From: Schizophyllum amplum
Taxonomy: Eukaryota > Basidiomycota > Agaricomycetes > Agaricales > Schizophyllaceae
DNA: 64,000 nt
Reading direction: 5' to 3'
Assembly (NCBI GenBank): GCA_007026445.1
Contig: VDMD01000018.1
Coordinates: forward strand, 1-64,000
Under the pieces are notes generated by a model that did not search any database, was not told the DNA's origin, and saw nothing but the letters and a program-made list of their open reading frames with translations. This document shows, one piece after another, positions 9,536-22,949 of the stretch; the first letter of the stretch is position 1, and each line of letters opens with the position of its first letter. The translations under genes were made by a program, and so were the position numbers.

Positions 9536-12507
9536 GGTGAATGGGGGCTCATATTCACACTCTGAGGATAAACGAGGTCCAGGAGAGAATGCAAGAGTAG
9601 ATGTACGTCTTCGATAGTATGAATTTTATGTTCACTGTTGAGGCTGGTTCTTCCCCTTGCCAAGTTGAACGTTTTCATCCCCCACTGCCTGGTTTTATGG
9701 AGGAGACCGGTGGTTTGCCAGCTGGTACTTACCAGTGAGTCAATTGCACAATTGACGGACTCAACGGATCCATCACAGAAAAGTGGAAAACGCGGTATTC
9801 GAAGGCGGCGATTGCCGTGTGACACCGTAATTTCCTTACCTGGCATGCCATTGTGTTCCATTGTCGCTTGCCTATAATGATTATAGCACATTACCAAGGC
9901 CAAACATTCGTCGGGAGGGATGTCTGCTGATGGCTGACAGCACCCGAAGCAGGCAGACCATTATGAGATGAATACCACCCTCCGCCGGTCCCGTTTGCTG
10001 CAGCGCATGAGCTAGCAATCCATTGTCGCTCCGACAATGACATTATCATGTCCTGACTAGTGTGTCTGCCCTCATTTCATGTTTGTTATACCATCCTCTG
10101 TTGAATAAGGCGTGAAGTTGCGACAAGATCATTTTGTGTATGTACGGTAGGCCCACAGCCTGCCCGTGGGGTACTCGTCCTGTGTAAGTACGTCGTCTCT
10201 TCCTCATCGCCTTGATCACCGCTCTGCCCTGCTTGTAGATCTCCGCATCTGACCTCTGATGTACATGTCGGACTTAGTCGTCAGACTCAGGGCGCGTCGC
10301 ATCTGCAAGGCGATTCGGTGACGAAAGTCATGGATGGAGGCAAGCGGTGTTTACAGTGACCGGTGAGGTCACGAGACGTTGAATCTGTTTGTTGATCGTC
10401 CCAATTGGGACCATGCGCGTCTTCTCCTTCACCGCGACTTGACCGCGACCTCGGACCAGTGCCGACCACATTCTTCTGCTGTCTTGTCTCTAACTTGTCT
10501 TGCCCTCCCTTCGTGTCATCCCGTCACGCCCATCCAACGCATGAACGTGCTTGCCTGTGTCATTCTTAGTTGAGCTGTGGTGAGTCTCATTGTATGTACC
10601 AATGGCCTTTGATAAGCGTTGCTTTACAGATATTGGACGGGCTGCGCATCTGGCACTCTCGAGCCCTCCAAACGGGACGTCAGAGCGTCGACTTTGTCGC
10701 CCGCGACATCTCCCTTGGTTCAGTACCGCCACTTCCCCCAACCCCCCTACCACAATGATCTTGTCGTCCCATTCCTTTGCTGACGCGTCATAGATACCTC
10801 TTGGGAAATTCGCGCGTTCAAATCAGAGTTCGCCCCGCTCCCGTCGGAGCTCAATGGGATGCAGTTGAAGAAGACGGTAACTTGATGGCAATAAGGTGCG
10901 TGGTATTGCGACACTTGCAGCCTCGCTTACGTACTAATAGTGATCCGCACGCGCTTGCGCACGGGGTCCTCAATGTTGTGTTCGACGTGTTCGTAGCATG
11001 GTCCTCCGGGAAGAGGCTGAGGAGAGCAAATGAAGGACACGGCCAAGCAGTGCCAGTACGTCATGCCCTCTGCGACTTTACTGCTCTCACACTGATGTCT
11101 ACAGGGTTGAGCGCACCTAGGCCTAGTCCCGACGATGCAGTTGCCAACCCCGACACCAATATGCAAAAGATCTTTGGGGAAGATGTGCGTACTTTTACAT
11201 GATAGATGTCGTGCCATTACAGCTCAACCTTCCAGATTTTGCCTGGTACGTGTTAGCTCGTGGGCATGCCGTCTATTGCGCCAAGGATAAGGTCTTCACC
11301 TAGGTGCAGTCAGGCAGCGGCATTGAGACGTCGCGCATGAGTGGCGGCGCCAGAAAGTGGCCGCATAATGTGAGTCATGTATGATGTGATCGAGACGATC
11401 GAACTTTTGACTCGCGCCTGGCAGTTGCCGTATGCTGATGGACCTTGTGCACCGCGACGACGACGACAACGACGACGACGACAACCACTAAGGTCTATGC
11501 CGTCGCCATGAACAGCGACCCACAGCGTGTGCGAGCTTTATGCAGTAGGTGCACTCATGCCTTTTGTCTCGTCTCGTTCAACCATCACTGACCTCCCAGT
11601 GTCAGAGAACCGGAACAGTCACGCTCCCCGGTTCGACCTTGTGTCGGGCTCGTACCTGCTGCGCGATGAGCTTTGTCGCGCTGTTCATCGCCGGTGCCAA
11701 GGCCGGTCCAGACGTTCGTCTACAATACGTGCAGCCACGGCTCCAAAACCGGCGCGCCGCTGGATGACCTCGCTCAGGAACGTACAGGATCGTTGCATCG
11801 AGTTTCACGTGAGTAGTATGCCATGTTGCGAGGGAGCGCTGCTGACCCCATCCCTAGGCCTTATCCCTCGGCAAGAACGTCTACGGTGAAGTGTTGCAGA
11901 TACTTGAGGTTCAACGTACCGGGGAGCTCGCTGCTGTCGTAGAAGATGTATTAGATTATGTGCAATATAACGAATTTATTGGAAGCATCTACCTCATGCA
12001 TCACTCGGCTTTGCCGTACCGTACATGACAAGTAAAATGCCGGGCATGGCTGATAAGACGCTCTCGCACATTACACAAGTGACAACGCGAAGCCGTACAT
12101 ACTGCGCAAGGGCACGTTGGGCCAAGATGTTAGCTAAATTACAACAGACGGTGCTCGTGAGAGTCGTTGATATTCATTGGTAATCAGAGCTATAATATTT
12201 TGAGAAAATGGTAGCGATGGTTGCAGATGGCAGCCATTATTCCCCTCCATAAACGCCGGTCGTACTTTCAATATTTCTGTGATGTCTCCTGCTCCAGTTT
12301 GATGGCCCATTCCGATTCGGATGGTGACCGAATTTGTGGCGACTGTCGGAGTCGCTGGGTCAGCGACATCGTTCACCAGTGACTCAAGCTTGAAGTATTG
12401 TCCTCGGGTAATTACCGTCCTACTGTATAGACGATACGTGCGTCGGCACCGGCATACGGAACCTGCATCCGTTCATGACAGTATAAGGTCTGCATGCAAG
12501 CTCAGTG
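9536..12507. other. No confident gene; scattered coding-like fragments
   Basis: Open stretches with plausible splice sites occur around 10.6-11.2 kb and 11.5-12.0 kb on the plus strand, for example segments reading SEFAPLPSELNGMQLKK and GKNVYGEVLQILE in different frames. No domain is recognisable and no consistent exon chain can be built. It may be a decayed or poorly sequenced gene. Confidence 0.4.
11454..11482 (+). repeat. CGA/GAC trinucleotide microsatellite
   Basis: This is a short imperfect run of GAC/CGA triplets interrupted by AAC. It lies in the fragmentary region upstream of the first MITE-flanked gene. Confidence 0.7.
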
Positions 12508-12509
12508 TA

Positions 12510-13169
12510 CAGTGGGGGACATCCAAAGACGACAAAGTCGATTGCGGCCTTTCGGAGTTATTCCGACGTGATTCTGAGTCCAGAACGAGACTCAGAAGGC
12601 CTGAAAACGTCCAAAATACATTTTTTCGAGATTTTAGGGTCACTTTTTGGGGGTGGCCAATATTTTGGCCGATTTCAGCGGTGTCCGGCAACTGCCGAAC
12701 CTCCTTGGGCGACATGTCTGAGTCCATTCACTCGTAGATGAAGCTCACAGGCCTTCGAAGTGTGCCCTCGAGCAACGAAGCAATGATGTTCGCCGTTTAC
12801 GAAAAAAAGAGCAACCAGTCACGTGCTAGAAGACACGCCTTGAGCGTGACGCCGGCGTGACGTGATGTATATTGCGAATTTACTATATGGTATTCCTCAC
12901 TCCTCCGAGGGTTTTTTGAGCACACTACAGCATAGTAGCCCGTGGAAGGGGCTCAAAACGCATTTTGCGGGACTTTAGGGCCAAAAACAAGGGGTGGCCA
13001 ATATTTTGGACCTCCCGAATCAAGAACCGGCATTTGTGGGTCAATGGCTGCGCAGATATTTCTGAAATTTATTCAGCGGGGTCCCCTAGTCAAAAGGAAG
13101 CGTTTGGCACAAAGTCCGAAATGGTCCGGCTCTGCTTCCAAAATTGTCGTCTTTGGCTGTCCCCCACTG
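12510..13169. mobile_element. Tc1/mariner-type MITE
   Basis: The inverted ends read CAGTGGGGGACATCCAAAG and, at the right, the complement of CAGTGGGGGACAGCCAAAG. The match continues over about 28 bp. TA flanks both ends (12508-12509 and 13170-13171). The 660-bp interior contains two direct copies of a block with GGGGTGGCCAATATTTTGG (about 12645 and 12985), each preceded by a related segment. There is no transposase, so the element is non-autonomous. Its right end lies 74 bp before the ATG of the aldo/keto reductase gene. Confidence 0.88.
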
Positions 13170-13243
13170 TACTTCAACTTCGATCCCGGGCCCAGGCAGT
13201 CGTCACCTCCATCCAACCTCTATCTCCAAAATCTCCATTCACA

Positions 13244-14593
13244 ATGCCCGCATCTAGCTCTTCGCGCAAAGTGGGGACAGCGACCGTCGGCTCTCTTGGT
13301 TTCGGCCTTATGTGGGGAGTGTATAACTCTCAGGCCTCGAGTACAGAAGAGGATCGATTCGAGGTCAGCTTCGATGGGCGATGTCCCACGTCCAACTTAC
13401 GATGCGGCAGGTCCTCGACGCTGCGCTGAATGCAGGCTGCAATTTTTGGGACACTGCGGACATCTACCCTGGCTCCGAGCAGACTGTCGGTAAATGGTGA
13501 GTCAGCGCCGAATCCGAAGAAGCCAGCATGATGCATGAAAGCGGCAGGTTTGCGAAGACCGGGAGGCGCAACGAAGTCTTCCTGGCTACGAAATTTGGTA
13601 TCGTGCGACCGCCACTCTCGGCAGCTCCCGGAGAACGGATAGTCAATGGCGAACCTGCGTATGTTCGTGAAGCGTGCGCACGGTCGCTGGAGAAGCTCGG
13701 CGTTGAGTGCATCGACCTGTATTATCTGCACGTGAGCATCCCACAGGCATGCATATTACACACTCACCAAGCGTCGTTTTCAGAGAGCGGACTCAACTGT
13801 GCCTATCGAGCACACTGTTGCGGCGATGGCAGAGCTAGTCAAGTACGCTCCGCTATCAATTTCTGATTTGCGTACAAGCGCTGAGACGTATTCGCCGCTA
13901 CAGAGAAGGCAAGGTCAAATACCTTGGTCTGTCTGAAATATCGGCTCAGACGCTTCGTCGGGCTCACGCCGTGCACCCCATCACGGCTGTTCAAGTCGAA
14001 TATTCGCCATTCACGCTCGACATCGAGGATCCCCGAATTGGCCTCCTGCAAACTTGCCGCGAGCTGGGCGTTAAAGTGGTTGCATATTCGCCGCTAGGAC
14101 GGGGACTGCTCACTGGTCAGATTGTGAGTCTACGTGTCGTCAATTCTCGGCGATATGACCACTCACAGCGCACTGCAGAAGTCCCACGCCGACATCAGCG
14201 ACCCCTTCCGCAAAGCCATCCCGAAGTACAATGCGGATAATTTCCCCAAAATCCTCAAGCTCGTCGAAGAGCTGCAAACTATAGGTGCCAAATATAAGGC
14301 CTCCGCAGGCCAGGTCGCGCTTGCGTGGGACATGGCCCAAGGCGACGATGTAATCCCCATTCCGTGCACCACCAAGGTCAAGGTGCGTCTTGCTGGATAA
14401 CATTTGTGGCCATACCCCACCATATGGTCAGAACCTCGAGCAGAACCTCGCCGCGCGTGACCTCAAGCTGAGCGACGATGATGTCGCGTACGTCCGCAAG
14501 CTCGCCGAGGATATCGATCTGTCCCTGCGGGGCATAGCGCGTTATCCGCCTGGCGTCCAGGCGACGCTGTTCAGCGATACACCGGAGCTATAA
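13244..14593 (+). CDS. Aldo/keto reductase
   Basis: This is a cytosolic NADPH-dependent oxidoreductase of the TIM-barrel aldo/keto reductase family, probably of the fungal YakC/pyridoxal-reductase-like group; the substrate is not deducible. The catalytic tetrad is visible: Asp and Tyr in [17 protein letters not shown], Lys in LATKFG, His in LYYLH. Later motifs are [46 protein letters not shown] and IPIPCTTK. The exons I read are 13244-13363, 13411-13496, 13548-13731, 13784-13842, 13904-14123, 14179-14382 and 14432-14593, all joining in frame. The coding region looks intact. The proximal promoter is almost entirely a MITE, so regulation may have been altered by that insertion. Confidence 0.88.
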
Positions 14594-14767
14594 CCTCAAT
14601 GGCTGTGACAATGTGTTGGCTGTCTTTCATACTGAATAAATTCGGCGGTCACCACGCAAAGTGTACAAGTGATTCAAGAACGGGTCTGATCTATAAGATT
14701 GTACTTACATCAGCATGAGGTCTAGCATCGAGATGAATACATACGCAGGTGTATGTCTTGGTCCGGT

Positions 14768-17700
14768 TTATTCAACTGCGTGCCGTGAGCCATGATGCAT
14801 GAACTCCCAACAAGTCTTCCCAGGTTCCGCTCCAAGAAGCTCCTGGACCTGCGGCAAACTCATCTCGCAGAGTTCGCGCACGTTGTTTATCTTGCTCGCG
14901 ACATACTTGACGTTCTTCTGCGTGATTCCGGGCAGACACCGCAACAACTCCTCCGCCGCGGTATTGACGCCCGCACCCGCATCAGGGTCCTCTTCAGCGC
15001 CGATCGCGATGGCGGTGGTTGGATCGGGTTCGATGCTGTTCTTCTTCAGGTCGTTGTATATCTCCGAGGTTGCGTATGGCGAGGACGACCAGATGATTCG
15101 CACGCGCGGGAAGGTGAGAGTGAGTAGAACGAGCTTGGACTGTATACTTGGCCCGGAGAATGGTGTCTTCTCTTGCTCGCTGGGCTGCTTCTTGGGCGGG
15201 TACTTGTTCGTGGGCTTTGCGTATGATTTCATATCTGAGACGACCTAGGCATTACTTTATAGGGCATTCTATCCGTGAAGCACATGAGAGCGTACCTCGA
15301 GGGAGAAAGCCTTCTCCTCTTCAAACTCGATGAGCAGGATGGGATGCTTATAATGCACGGACATTATTTCGCATTGTGTGTACCTGATGACCGTCAGCCG
15401 AATACTAGAACACAGTGAAGGGACATACAGTCGACCGCTATTGAAGCTAGAAACGAGATCCGACAGACTCTTGCGTTCAACGCAGATGTCAGGAGTCAGT
15501 ATGTAATCCCCGACCGTCAAAGTGGCCGGGATGACCAGCAAATTTGACGCGTGCAGCAATGAAGGTAAAGTGGACCGAAATTCGCGCATATCCACAATGA
15601 CCTGGACCGGTAGTCAGTCCATGAAAGACTTCCTGAGCACAAGCGTCACACCCTCGACGGTTCCGTACTCAATTCACGCCTGCCTCCGGCGATACGAGTG
15701 CTGATAGTCTTGATGATACTGTCTCCCGCCTTTTCCCGAGTGTCTTCGAATATTGGAAGGAGCATGTTCTGATGAAGGTCAGTGGACTGGGCGGGAGTCC
15801 AAAAGAAACCCAACCCACTCCGCGCTCTCGAATAAGCCGCTCAAACGCATTCTTCTCCTTCCGGATACCGGCCAGAAATTTATGCTCCTCGCACGAGTCC
15901 CCATAGAACATGTGGTACATGCGTACACCAAGGCCAGGATTCGCGCAACGATATAGCTGACAATCAAGTTAGATCTTGACCACGGTCGTATGAAGCGCGC
16001 ACCTCTACTCGTCTGAAGAAATCCACATTCGGCTCAATCATGATGATAAACCGAGGCTGAAGTTCGGCGAGCATCATGTCGTCCGCGTCGTCCGCATATG
16101 GTCGCACAACAACTGTCTGCGAGGGTGCTAGCAGTCCATAGTTTGCGTCGAACTCGGTCTCGAACTGGACGGTATCAAAATCGAGAAGAGTGATATCGGC
16201 ATCGTCGTCAATGAGTTCCAACCCAGAAGACTGTTGGCTCAACCTGTGATGACCATCAGCATCCGGAGCTGAACAAGATTGCCCCTCGCTTACAACTGCG
16301 TAAAGAGGTCGGCTTCGGCTGCATCGTCTGTCACGGAAACTGCCCTCGATGACTGAGAATGCGGCGTTGGCGTAGGGGCCGAAGCCGTCTTCCCGCCGCG
16401 TAATCGTCTGCGATTCGCGCTCCGCTCCTGCCTCTCTTTATCTTTTCTCCTGAGCGCCTCAGATATGCCGTCGTTGGTGTCACTGCTTCTAGTAGCAGAG
16501 GACGAGCCCGCGTTGAAGTAAGAGCCCTGCCCAGGACGATTGATAGTTTGGCTTCTCGGCTGATGCAACCGCCCCTTCCACCAGAGATGTCTCCCGAGTT
16601 TTCTCATCATCATAAGCCCACCGCGCTGGCCTGGTGGTGCGTTGTAGTCCATGCTCTCCAAGAACTCCGTCAAGACGGAACACGCGTGCGTGGACGATGC
16701 CATCACAAGAACGGTGTCCTTACCTGGCGCTGCAGAGCTGTTAGAACAGGTGGACAGCGTGTAGACGTGTGCTTACTGATTCTTGTGCGAGGATTTGTCT
16801 CCATGCGAATCATCTCTTCCTCTATCTCTTTCAGAACGTCGGCCAGAAGGTTCCACTTGGGAAGTTCTTCCAAAATGGGTTCGACACCAGCAGGTAGCCA
16901 TCGTGGTCTGTCCTTGCTTTGCTGGCTCGTCGTGCCATTGATCTCATCCAGGGCCGCCCAACCTTCCTCGTCCTCGTCATCCAGAACAGGTTCTTTTCTT
17001 GTCGATGTCATGATATAGCACCTGCGTTTGGCGACGGAGATTATCACGTTTGCAGCGTCGGTAAGTAGCCAAGGCGAGTGGTGCTCTTTCTTCCCGCCCA
17101 TTGCTGTTGTCTGGTTGGACTCAACGATCGTCTCCAGGAATGTGTAGAATTGAATGGGGTCGTAGGTGAGCAGATAACTACGCCAGTGTTAGTAGATACA
17201 TGGTCCTTGGGATTCGAGAACGTACCCTAAGAGCTTCCTCAAGGTTCCCAAATCGCTGACGAGCTGCTTCGTGCGCGGCCCGACCTTATGCCATATCGTA
17301 TCGAGTTGACGGCGCACGACGAGGTCGAATGACCTGAAGTAGGCGTTCTCCACCGTTAGATCGTCCAGGTCGAGCTGTGGGTCATGTGCATGAGTGCCAG
17401 AATGAGGACCTAGCATGATGCCACGGACCGAAGCATTCGATCTTTTGAGGTCTGATAAGGTAGAGTTCATGCATTGTATGATCGCATGGTGAATTTCAGC
17501 CATAGATTCTGTCATGTGTTGCGACAGTTCAACGACATCCGCGCGCCGCCTCTCGAGACTTTTCTTCACGTCGTCTTGGAATCTATGGAGGCGCTAAGGT
17601 TCCTGGATACGAAGGCAGAAACCAAGCGAGATACCTGGGATATAGATGAACTGTGCGCAACTGCAACTCTTTCATGATGTTCTTCAGGGGAGACAGTCCG

Positions 17701-18287
17701 CTGGTTATGTGTTCTGGCTGGTCTGTGAAGGCCTTCAGGAAACCCTCCTTGTTCTTCTCCCGATATAATCGCACGATGAAGGCTTCAAGGACCAAGGGAG
17801 TAACTCTGACGCGCGGTCAGTCGCTGGCCCGACATTGACGAATATCGACAACTTTTCGGCGTGCAGAACGACCATACCAGTGATGAGCTGGGTCGGTATG
17901 CCCGATTGAAGCATATCTACGACAAGAATACGCGAAGTTACTGAGATGAGGCCTCCCTTCTTATACATATCCTGTCTGGGGACAGTCAGACTCGCGACGT
18001 ATTGGAGCAACGATGGCGCACCTGTCCTTGCTCCCCGTCTCGTAGCCCACAACGCGCAACCCCGGGTTGCGACAGCCCATAATACCGAGTTCTTCTCCGA
18101 TCTCAGACTCTTCTTCCGGTGTCGCGTTGACGAGCAGAACCAAATTTTGCGGGGAATCATAGAGCTTCAACAAATTGGAGACGATCCGGCGCATACCCAG
18201 TCCTCGCGCAATGACGAGCAAGTCATTCGTGGATGGGTCATGAATTTGCTCCAAGATGGACTTGTGGAATGACAAGAGGGGGAGCAT
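14768..18287 (-). CDS. RAD1: XPF/Rad1/Rad16-type structure-specific endonuclease
   Basis: This is the catalytic subunit of the 3'-flap endonuclease used in nucleotide excision repair and crosslink and recombination repair, partner of Rad10/ERCC1. It starts at 18287 with [14 protein letters not shown]. The N-terminal two thirds match the inactive SF2 helicase-like region ([66 protein letters not shown]). The ERCC4 nuclease motif is [19 protein letters not shown] near 15500, within [11 protein letters not shown] to EEEKAFSLE. The C-terminus has tandem helix-hairpin-helix sequence ([26 protein letters not shown]). Many short introns interrupt it; all the junctions I tested keep frame. The final exon ends at 14768. 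Confidence 0.9.
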
Positions 18288-18605
18288 GGTCGACTTGATC
18301 GCGGTCTTTGTTCTTCTGTTCGTGACATGGACGTGAAAGGCAAGTCGAGAACAATGGCTACGGGATTGGTCATCAATTCGGCTTTCGCCGACCCACTGAC
18401 GTTGCCAACAGGGAAAATATTTGCCACAAACACAAACAACCAAGCAATAAGCCTACACAGGATCTAGTCCAAGAAATATAGTACATGATACATCTCCTGT
18501 TGAGCCATAAATACTGTTCAAGTCGATAACGATCCACCTTCCTCAAGGCGCCCCGCGCCCACATCGGACTCAGTCGAAAACCAGGCTTCCTTCCCTCATA
18601 CAATT

Positions 18606-19960
18606 CTACTTATCCCTAGAAAGAACCTTCAGCGTGAGCCCCTCCAGGGCATCTCTAGCCGCTGTCCTGGGCAGGACCTGAAGCGCCTCGCGTGCCTTCT
18701 CCGCGTGCTGTGCGGCGAGAGCAAACGTGCGAGGCAGCGCGGACGTTTCCCGGACGATCCTCACAACCTTGAAGCCGCATTATCAGTCATGCTGCACCTT
18801 ACAAGGTAAGAGTAAACGTACCTCGTCCGCGTCACCAGGCTGTGAGCACTTGCGCGAGACGTACGGTCCCAGCTCGGGACGCTCCTCGAGCGCGTAGAAA
18901 ACGGGCGCGGTAATCAGACCGAGAGAAAGGTCGACGGCGCCCGTTGGCTTCCCAGCGCTATCGACAGAAGTCTCCTTGAAGTCCAACGCATCGTCGATAA
19001 TCTATCAACGCTGTCAACGATCAAGTGCGCTTCGCAACGCGCCAGTCTTACCTGGAATGCGAGCCCGAGCTCGGTGCCATACTGCCCGACAGCGTCCACG
19101 CGCTCATCATCACTGGGTAGCCCGGACAGCATCGCCGTGCTTCGCAGCGCTCGTGCAAACAGGCTGCCCGTCTTGAGGAACATGCGCTCCATGTACGACC
19201 CCCATTGGTCTGCCGCCTGTCCCGCACGCGCCTTCTCGCCAAGAGCGCTGGAGTCTTCCGCCTGGATGATCTCGCCCTCGACAAGTGTAGTCACGACGCC
19301 TGCGATCTCGCGCATAGCGTCGAAGTTCTCGAGGGCAGCGATCAAGGACATGGCACGCCCGAGCACGAAATCACCAGCGAGGATGCTGTTCTTGTTGCCG
19401 AACTTCGATGGCGCGGACACGTCGCCGCGCCGCGTATCCGACTCATCTATCACGTCGTCGTGCAAAAGCTATAGGACAATAAGACCGCAAACGACAGCAG
19501 TCACAAACTGCAAAGACTCACAGAAACGACATGGATCATCTCGACGATCTCAGCGAGGCGAACCTGGTGGGGAAGAACTACAGATGCTTAAGTATGCCTG
19601 TTGAATGCGGAAGCTGGATTGCATACCTTCACGCCCACCGACGCTCGCATTGACGGCGAGCGCAGTTAGAAAAATCAGGCGTGGCCGGAAGAGCTTCGAT
19701 GGTCGCTTGGCGTAGAATTGGGATACCTCGGTCAAGAGGTCGTTGGATGTCGATAGATCCTGGATGAACGTCTCCCGCATGCCCTTGATATACCGTGCCA
19801 GCGTCTCCTGTAGGGCAAGCATCTCCTCCTCTGGAGACAACTTCGGAAGCTGCGGAAGCGGCAGAGACTGCGTCGTAGCAGCAGACGATGGCATAAGAGC
19901 AGCAAGCATCGTGAACGAGATGATGCTCTTGAAAGCGGAGAGAAGACCTTGCCAGGACAT
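18606..19960 (-). CDS. COQ1: Mitochondrial polyprenyl diphosphate synthase (Coq1 type)
   Basis: It makes the long trans-polyprenyl diphosphate tail of ubiquinone by adding isopentenyl units. The first aspartate-rich motif is LLHDDVIDESDTRRG near 19455 and the second is IIDDALDF near 18985. Family segments FGNKNSILAGDFVLGRA, LVEGEIIQ and KTGSLFARALRS are present, together with FRPRLIFLTALAVN near the start. The last exon ends RDALEGLTLKVLSRDK at 18606. The ATG at 19960 is preceded by an in-frame stop 21 bp upstream, so either translation starts here or a transit-peptide exon lies upstream (an ATG near 20146 with a possible intron is a candidate). The neighbouring UbiA gene is on the same strand. 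Confidence 0.88.
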
Positions 19961-20774
19961 ATTGGAGGTAGCGGCGCAGAGGGCGGTTTATGTAGGCGAG
20001 GGAGAGAGCGGCCGTCCTGGGGAAATACCTTTCTTGCGGCGCGAGGGGGAGGCTTCGCCGTCGTTTGTGCTGTCTACTGGCTGGAAGAGGGTGTTAGCTA
20101 TCGATCCTTATATCAGACGTCTAAAGACTCACACAATGGCTGAATAGCATGTCAAGATGAGATGCGGCGGTAGCGATCCGCCCTTTGTATGCTAATCGCC
20201 AGCGGCGTATGTGTGTGGCCACCCTCCATCTCTTCGCCCTGGCTTGTTACAAAGCTGGACAAAACGCGAGACTTGCAGCATCACAGCCTGGGGTGTTGAG
20301 TTGATGAACGAGCCAGCTCGTATGAATACTCCTCCCCATATGAGCGCCCAGGAAGATTCATCTTCTCGGGCTTTATTGCAGTGTTGCAGGTGATGCGCCG
20401 GTGGTCCTGCCGGTCCTCAACGGTTCATGTTCCGCCAACGGATCAGGATGCGTCTATTGACGGTCAATATCATATGAAAGGCAAAGCATTGCAGATACTG
20501 GCATAGGTTTGCTGATCTGATGTCTAGAGTCAGTGATGCGCTAAGACATCGCTGAGGTGGTGAGAGGCGGCGCTATGGCGGCGCAACGAGAAGCAGATCC
20601 TTGTTGACATCCGATGCCACGCAGGTGGCTTGCATATCTGTTGTCGGTACTTGCGCCGCCGCAATGAGGACTCTACATGCATTGTTTGTGCACGTGCTGG
20701 TGTATCAATCCTGCGGCGCGCGCTGTGCGCGCATAGCTCAGCCAGATACGAGCTTCGCGGGGACCATCTCCACG

Positions 20775-22268
20775 TCAAAGGCACATTCTCGCACACAGAG
20801 AGGAAGGTGCTCGGGAGCATCTGTCCATCATCAGCCTGGCGGGAAGGCGCCTGAAGGCGCTGCGACCTGAACGGCTTACCAGTTCGAGATGCGAATGCCC
20901 ATCGTTTGGTGCGATGGGACCGCGGGAGTTCATTTTGGGCGCTGAATACAGGATCATGAAGGCATCATAACCACCAAGGTACCAACAGATGTTGCATAGT
21001 TTCTCGTAGACAGCCGTGCCGATGATGGGAGGACCTGCAAGAGCTTGAAGAGCGTTGACGGGGAAGGCGCGCCACTTATAGTTATGCGCTTGTCGCCGTA
21101 CTGTGGGCGTGCTTATCATGATGATCCACCGGCCATTGTTGAAGTTCGAGAACATAATCGTTTCTTGAGATTACAGCAACAATACTGCATAAGATTTGAA
21201 AACGCGACCAAAGCACATAATCGCTCAGGTCCGTCACCCGACGAATCTACAAAGCGTCTCTCTAGACACGGATGAAGGGCGCGATACGAACAACAGCAAG
21301 CCACATCTACACGGGCGTCCTTGAGCATCGATTGTCCCAAGAGCGGTGAAACACTCACGTTGTAGAAGAGATACGACTTGCGATCAGAGGCAGCGTCTGT
21401 CAGGACATAAAATCTGATGCCCACGAACGTGCCGCCTGCTAGGACTGCAGCGCTGAGGAGCGCCGGCAGCTCGCAACGCAGGGCAATGTATACGGACCAG
21501 AATATCATGGCGAGCAGCATGGTAGGCCGTCCGGTTTTGGGGAACACAATGGGAATCGTACGCCGGTTCGCTGTACGGTCCCCTTCCTCGTCGCGGAAGT
21601 CCTGAGCCTGTACCGTGGTGAGGACGATCAGGAATGTGAGAATGTGGGTATTGAACGCCTTGGTCGACGCGAAGCCGTGGTACTCTGTGAGACATTGTCA
21701 GACGGAGGAAGTTCAACGCAAAAGTTACTGACCCCCACGCGCCACAGACGTCGCGCCGATGTCGAAGGTGCAGTATGCGAGCGCGTTGAGCACGTTCCTC
21801 GTAAACCAATGAGAGTCAAGCTTGAGCTCGTTGTGCATGATGACTCCAAACGGGAACCACAGTGCTATGAACTTGAGATCATAGGCGACGCAGATGAGCG
21901 CGCAGATGGGGAGCAGGACCCATCGCAGCACGAGCGCGTCGCGGAGCGTAATCCTCTGCGCCGGTAGCGGCCTCCACGGCTTGTTCTGCGCGTCTTCGTC
22001 CGAGGATAGCGTTTGATTGGAAACGCAGAATTGCAGGAGGTGAATCCAGACCCAGAAGACGGTCGCGAAGATTCTCGAGGTGGTGAGTTTCGTGTCGTAG
22101 GCGACTGTAAACAGAGCAAATATGGACTTTGAAAATGTTAGCGGGGCTCGCAAAGTAGATATTGGAAGTACGAACAATGGGGAAGAGGATGGATTTGAAG
22201 TCTGAACGAGTGAACAGGTAGAGCGTGTGCAGCTCGTGCGTAGCCCGACGAAGGATGTCAGAAGTCAT
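20775..22268 (-). CDS. UbiA-family membrane prenyltransferase
   Basis: This integral-membrane enzyme moves a prenyl chain from its diphosphate to an acceptor. The first Asp-rich region is SNQTLSSDEDAQNKPWRPLP, an N-x-x-x-x-x-D-x-D pattern followed by the KPxRP element of the family. The second is QDFRDEEGDRTANRRTIP. Hydrophobic helices surround both (for example FATVFWVWIHLLQFCV, VLLPICALICVAYDLKFIALWF, LLAMIFWSVYIALRCELPALLSAAVLA). The sequence resembles the fungal UbiA group seen in secondary metabolism more than mitochondrial Coq2, which is inference. An ATG at 22268 is used here, but the frame is open further 5' (ELLALLSFLRALILLAKQPE), so the true start may be upstream. It stands divergent to the MFS gene with about 680 bp between them. 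Confidence 0.78.
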
Positions 22269-22949
22269 TTCAGGCTGCTTGGCGAGGAGGATTAGGGCGC
22301 GTAAGAAGCTCAGCAGCGCGAGGAGCTCTGTATATCAAGACTCCATGAGCATACCAATCACCACTCACGATGGCTATCGTTGGCGGTCAGTAGCGCCGCT
22401 TGCCATCACTGCCCTAGTATACAGCGCCATTGCTTAATCTCAATAGATACCTTCGGCGCTCGGAGCGGGTAACATCCTCACGCATAGTTCGAAGATTCGC
22501 GTCTGACTGTTGCTCCAGAGTCGCGACGTGCTGGTTCAGTTCAAAGCACCCCTTGATGATGATCGCGAAATTCAATTCCACGTGATATGACAGTCCCGTG
22601 CTCGATTCCCACGGTGAACACGGATGAGGCGTGTCACTGTTCGGATCTGCCCTTTGTCTGCAGTTCTCTTTCCTTTGCATCTTCCACGCTCCCGACTCAG
22701 TCGACACGAAATATCAGAAATCAGCTGAGGACCTTCTTGTACGGATGTGGCTTGGAATCATGAAGGCACGCAGGCCGATGTTTGGCCACTGCCCCGTGTC
22801 CGTCATCGAGACTCCCGCTCGCGAAGCCTCGAGCGAGAATAGAACGGCCCTCGGACATCAGCCGCGCCTGCCATCACGAGCATCCTGTATACTTGAAGAG
22901 CGGACGATGGGCACGACGCTGGACTACTCTTCCCCCGCTCCTCCTTGCC

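Noticed and set aside
18373..18603. Small minus-strand frame with a hydrophobic stretch upstream of XPF
   Set aside because: It overlaps the 5' region of the repair nuclease gene, has no conservation that I can recognise, and a chance hydrophobic run explains it.
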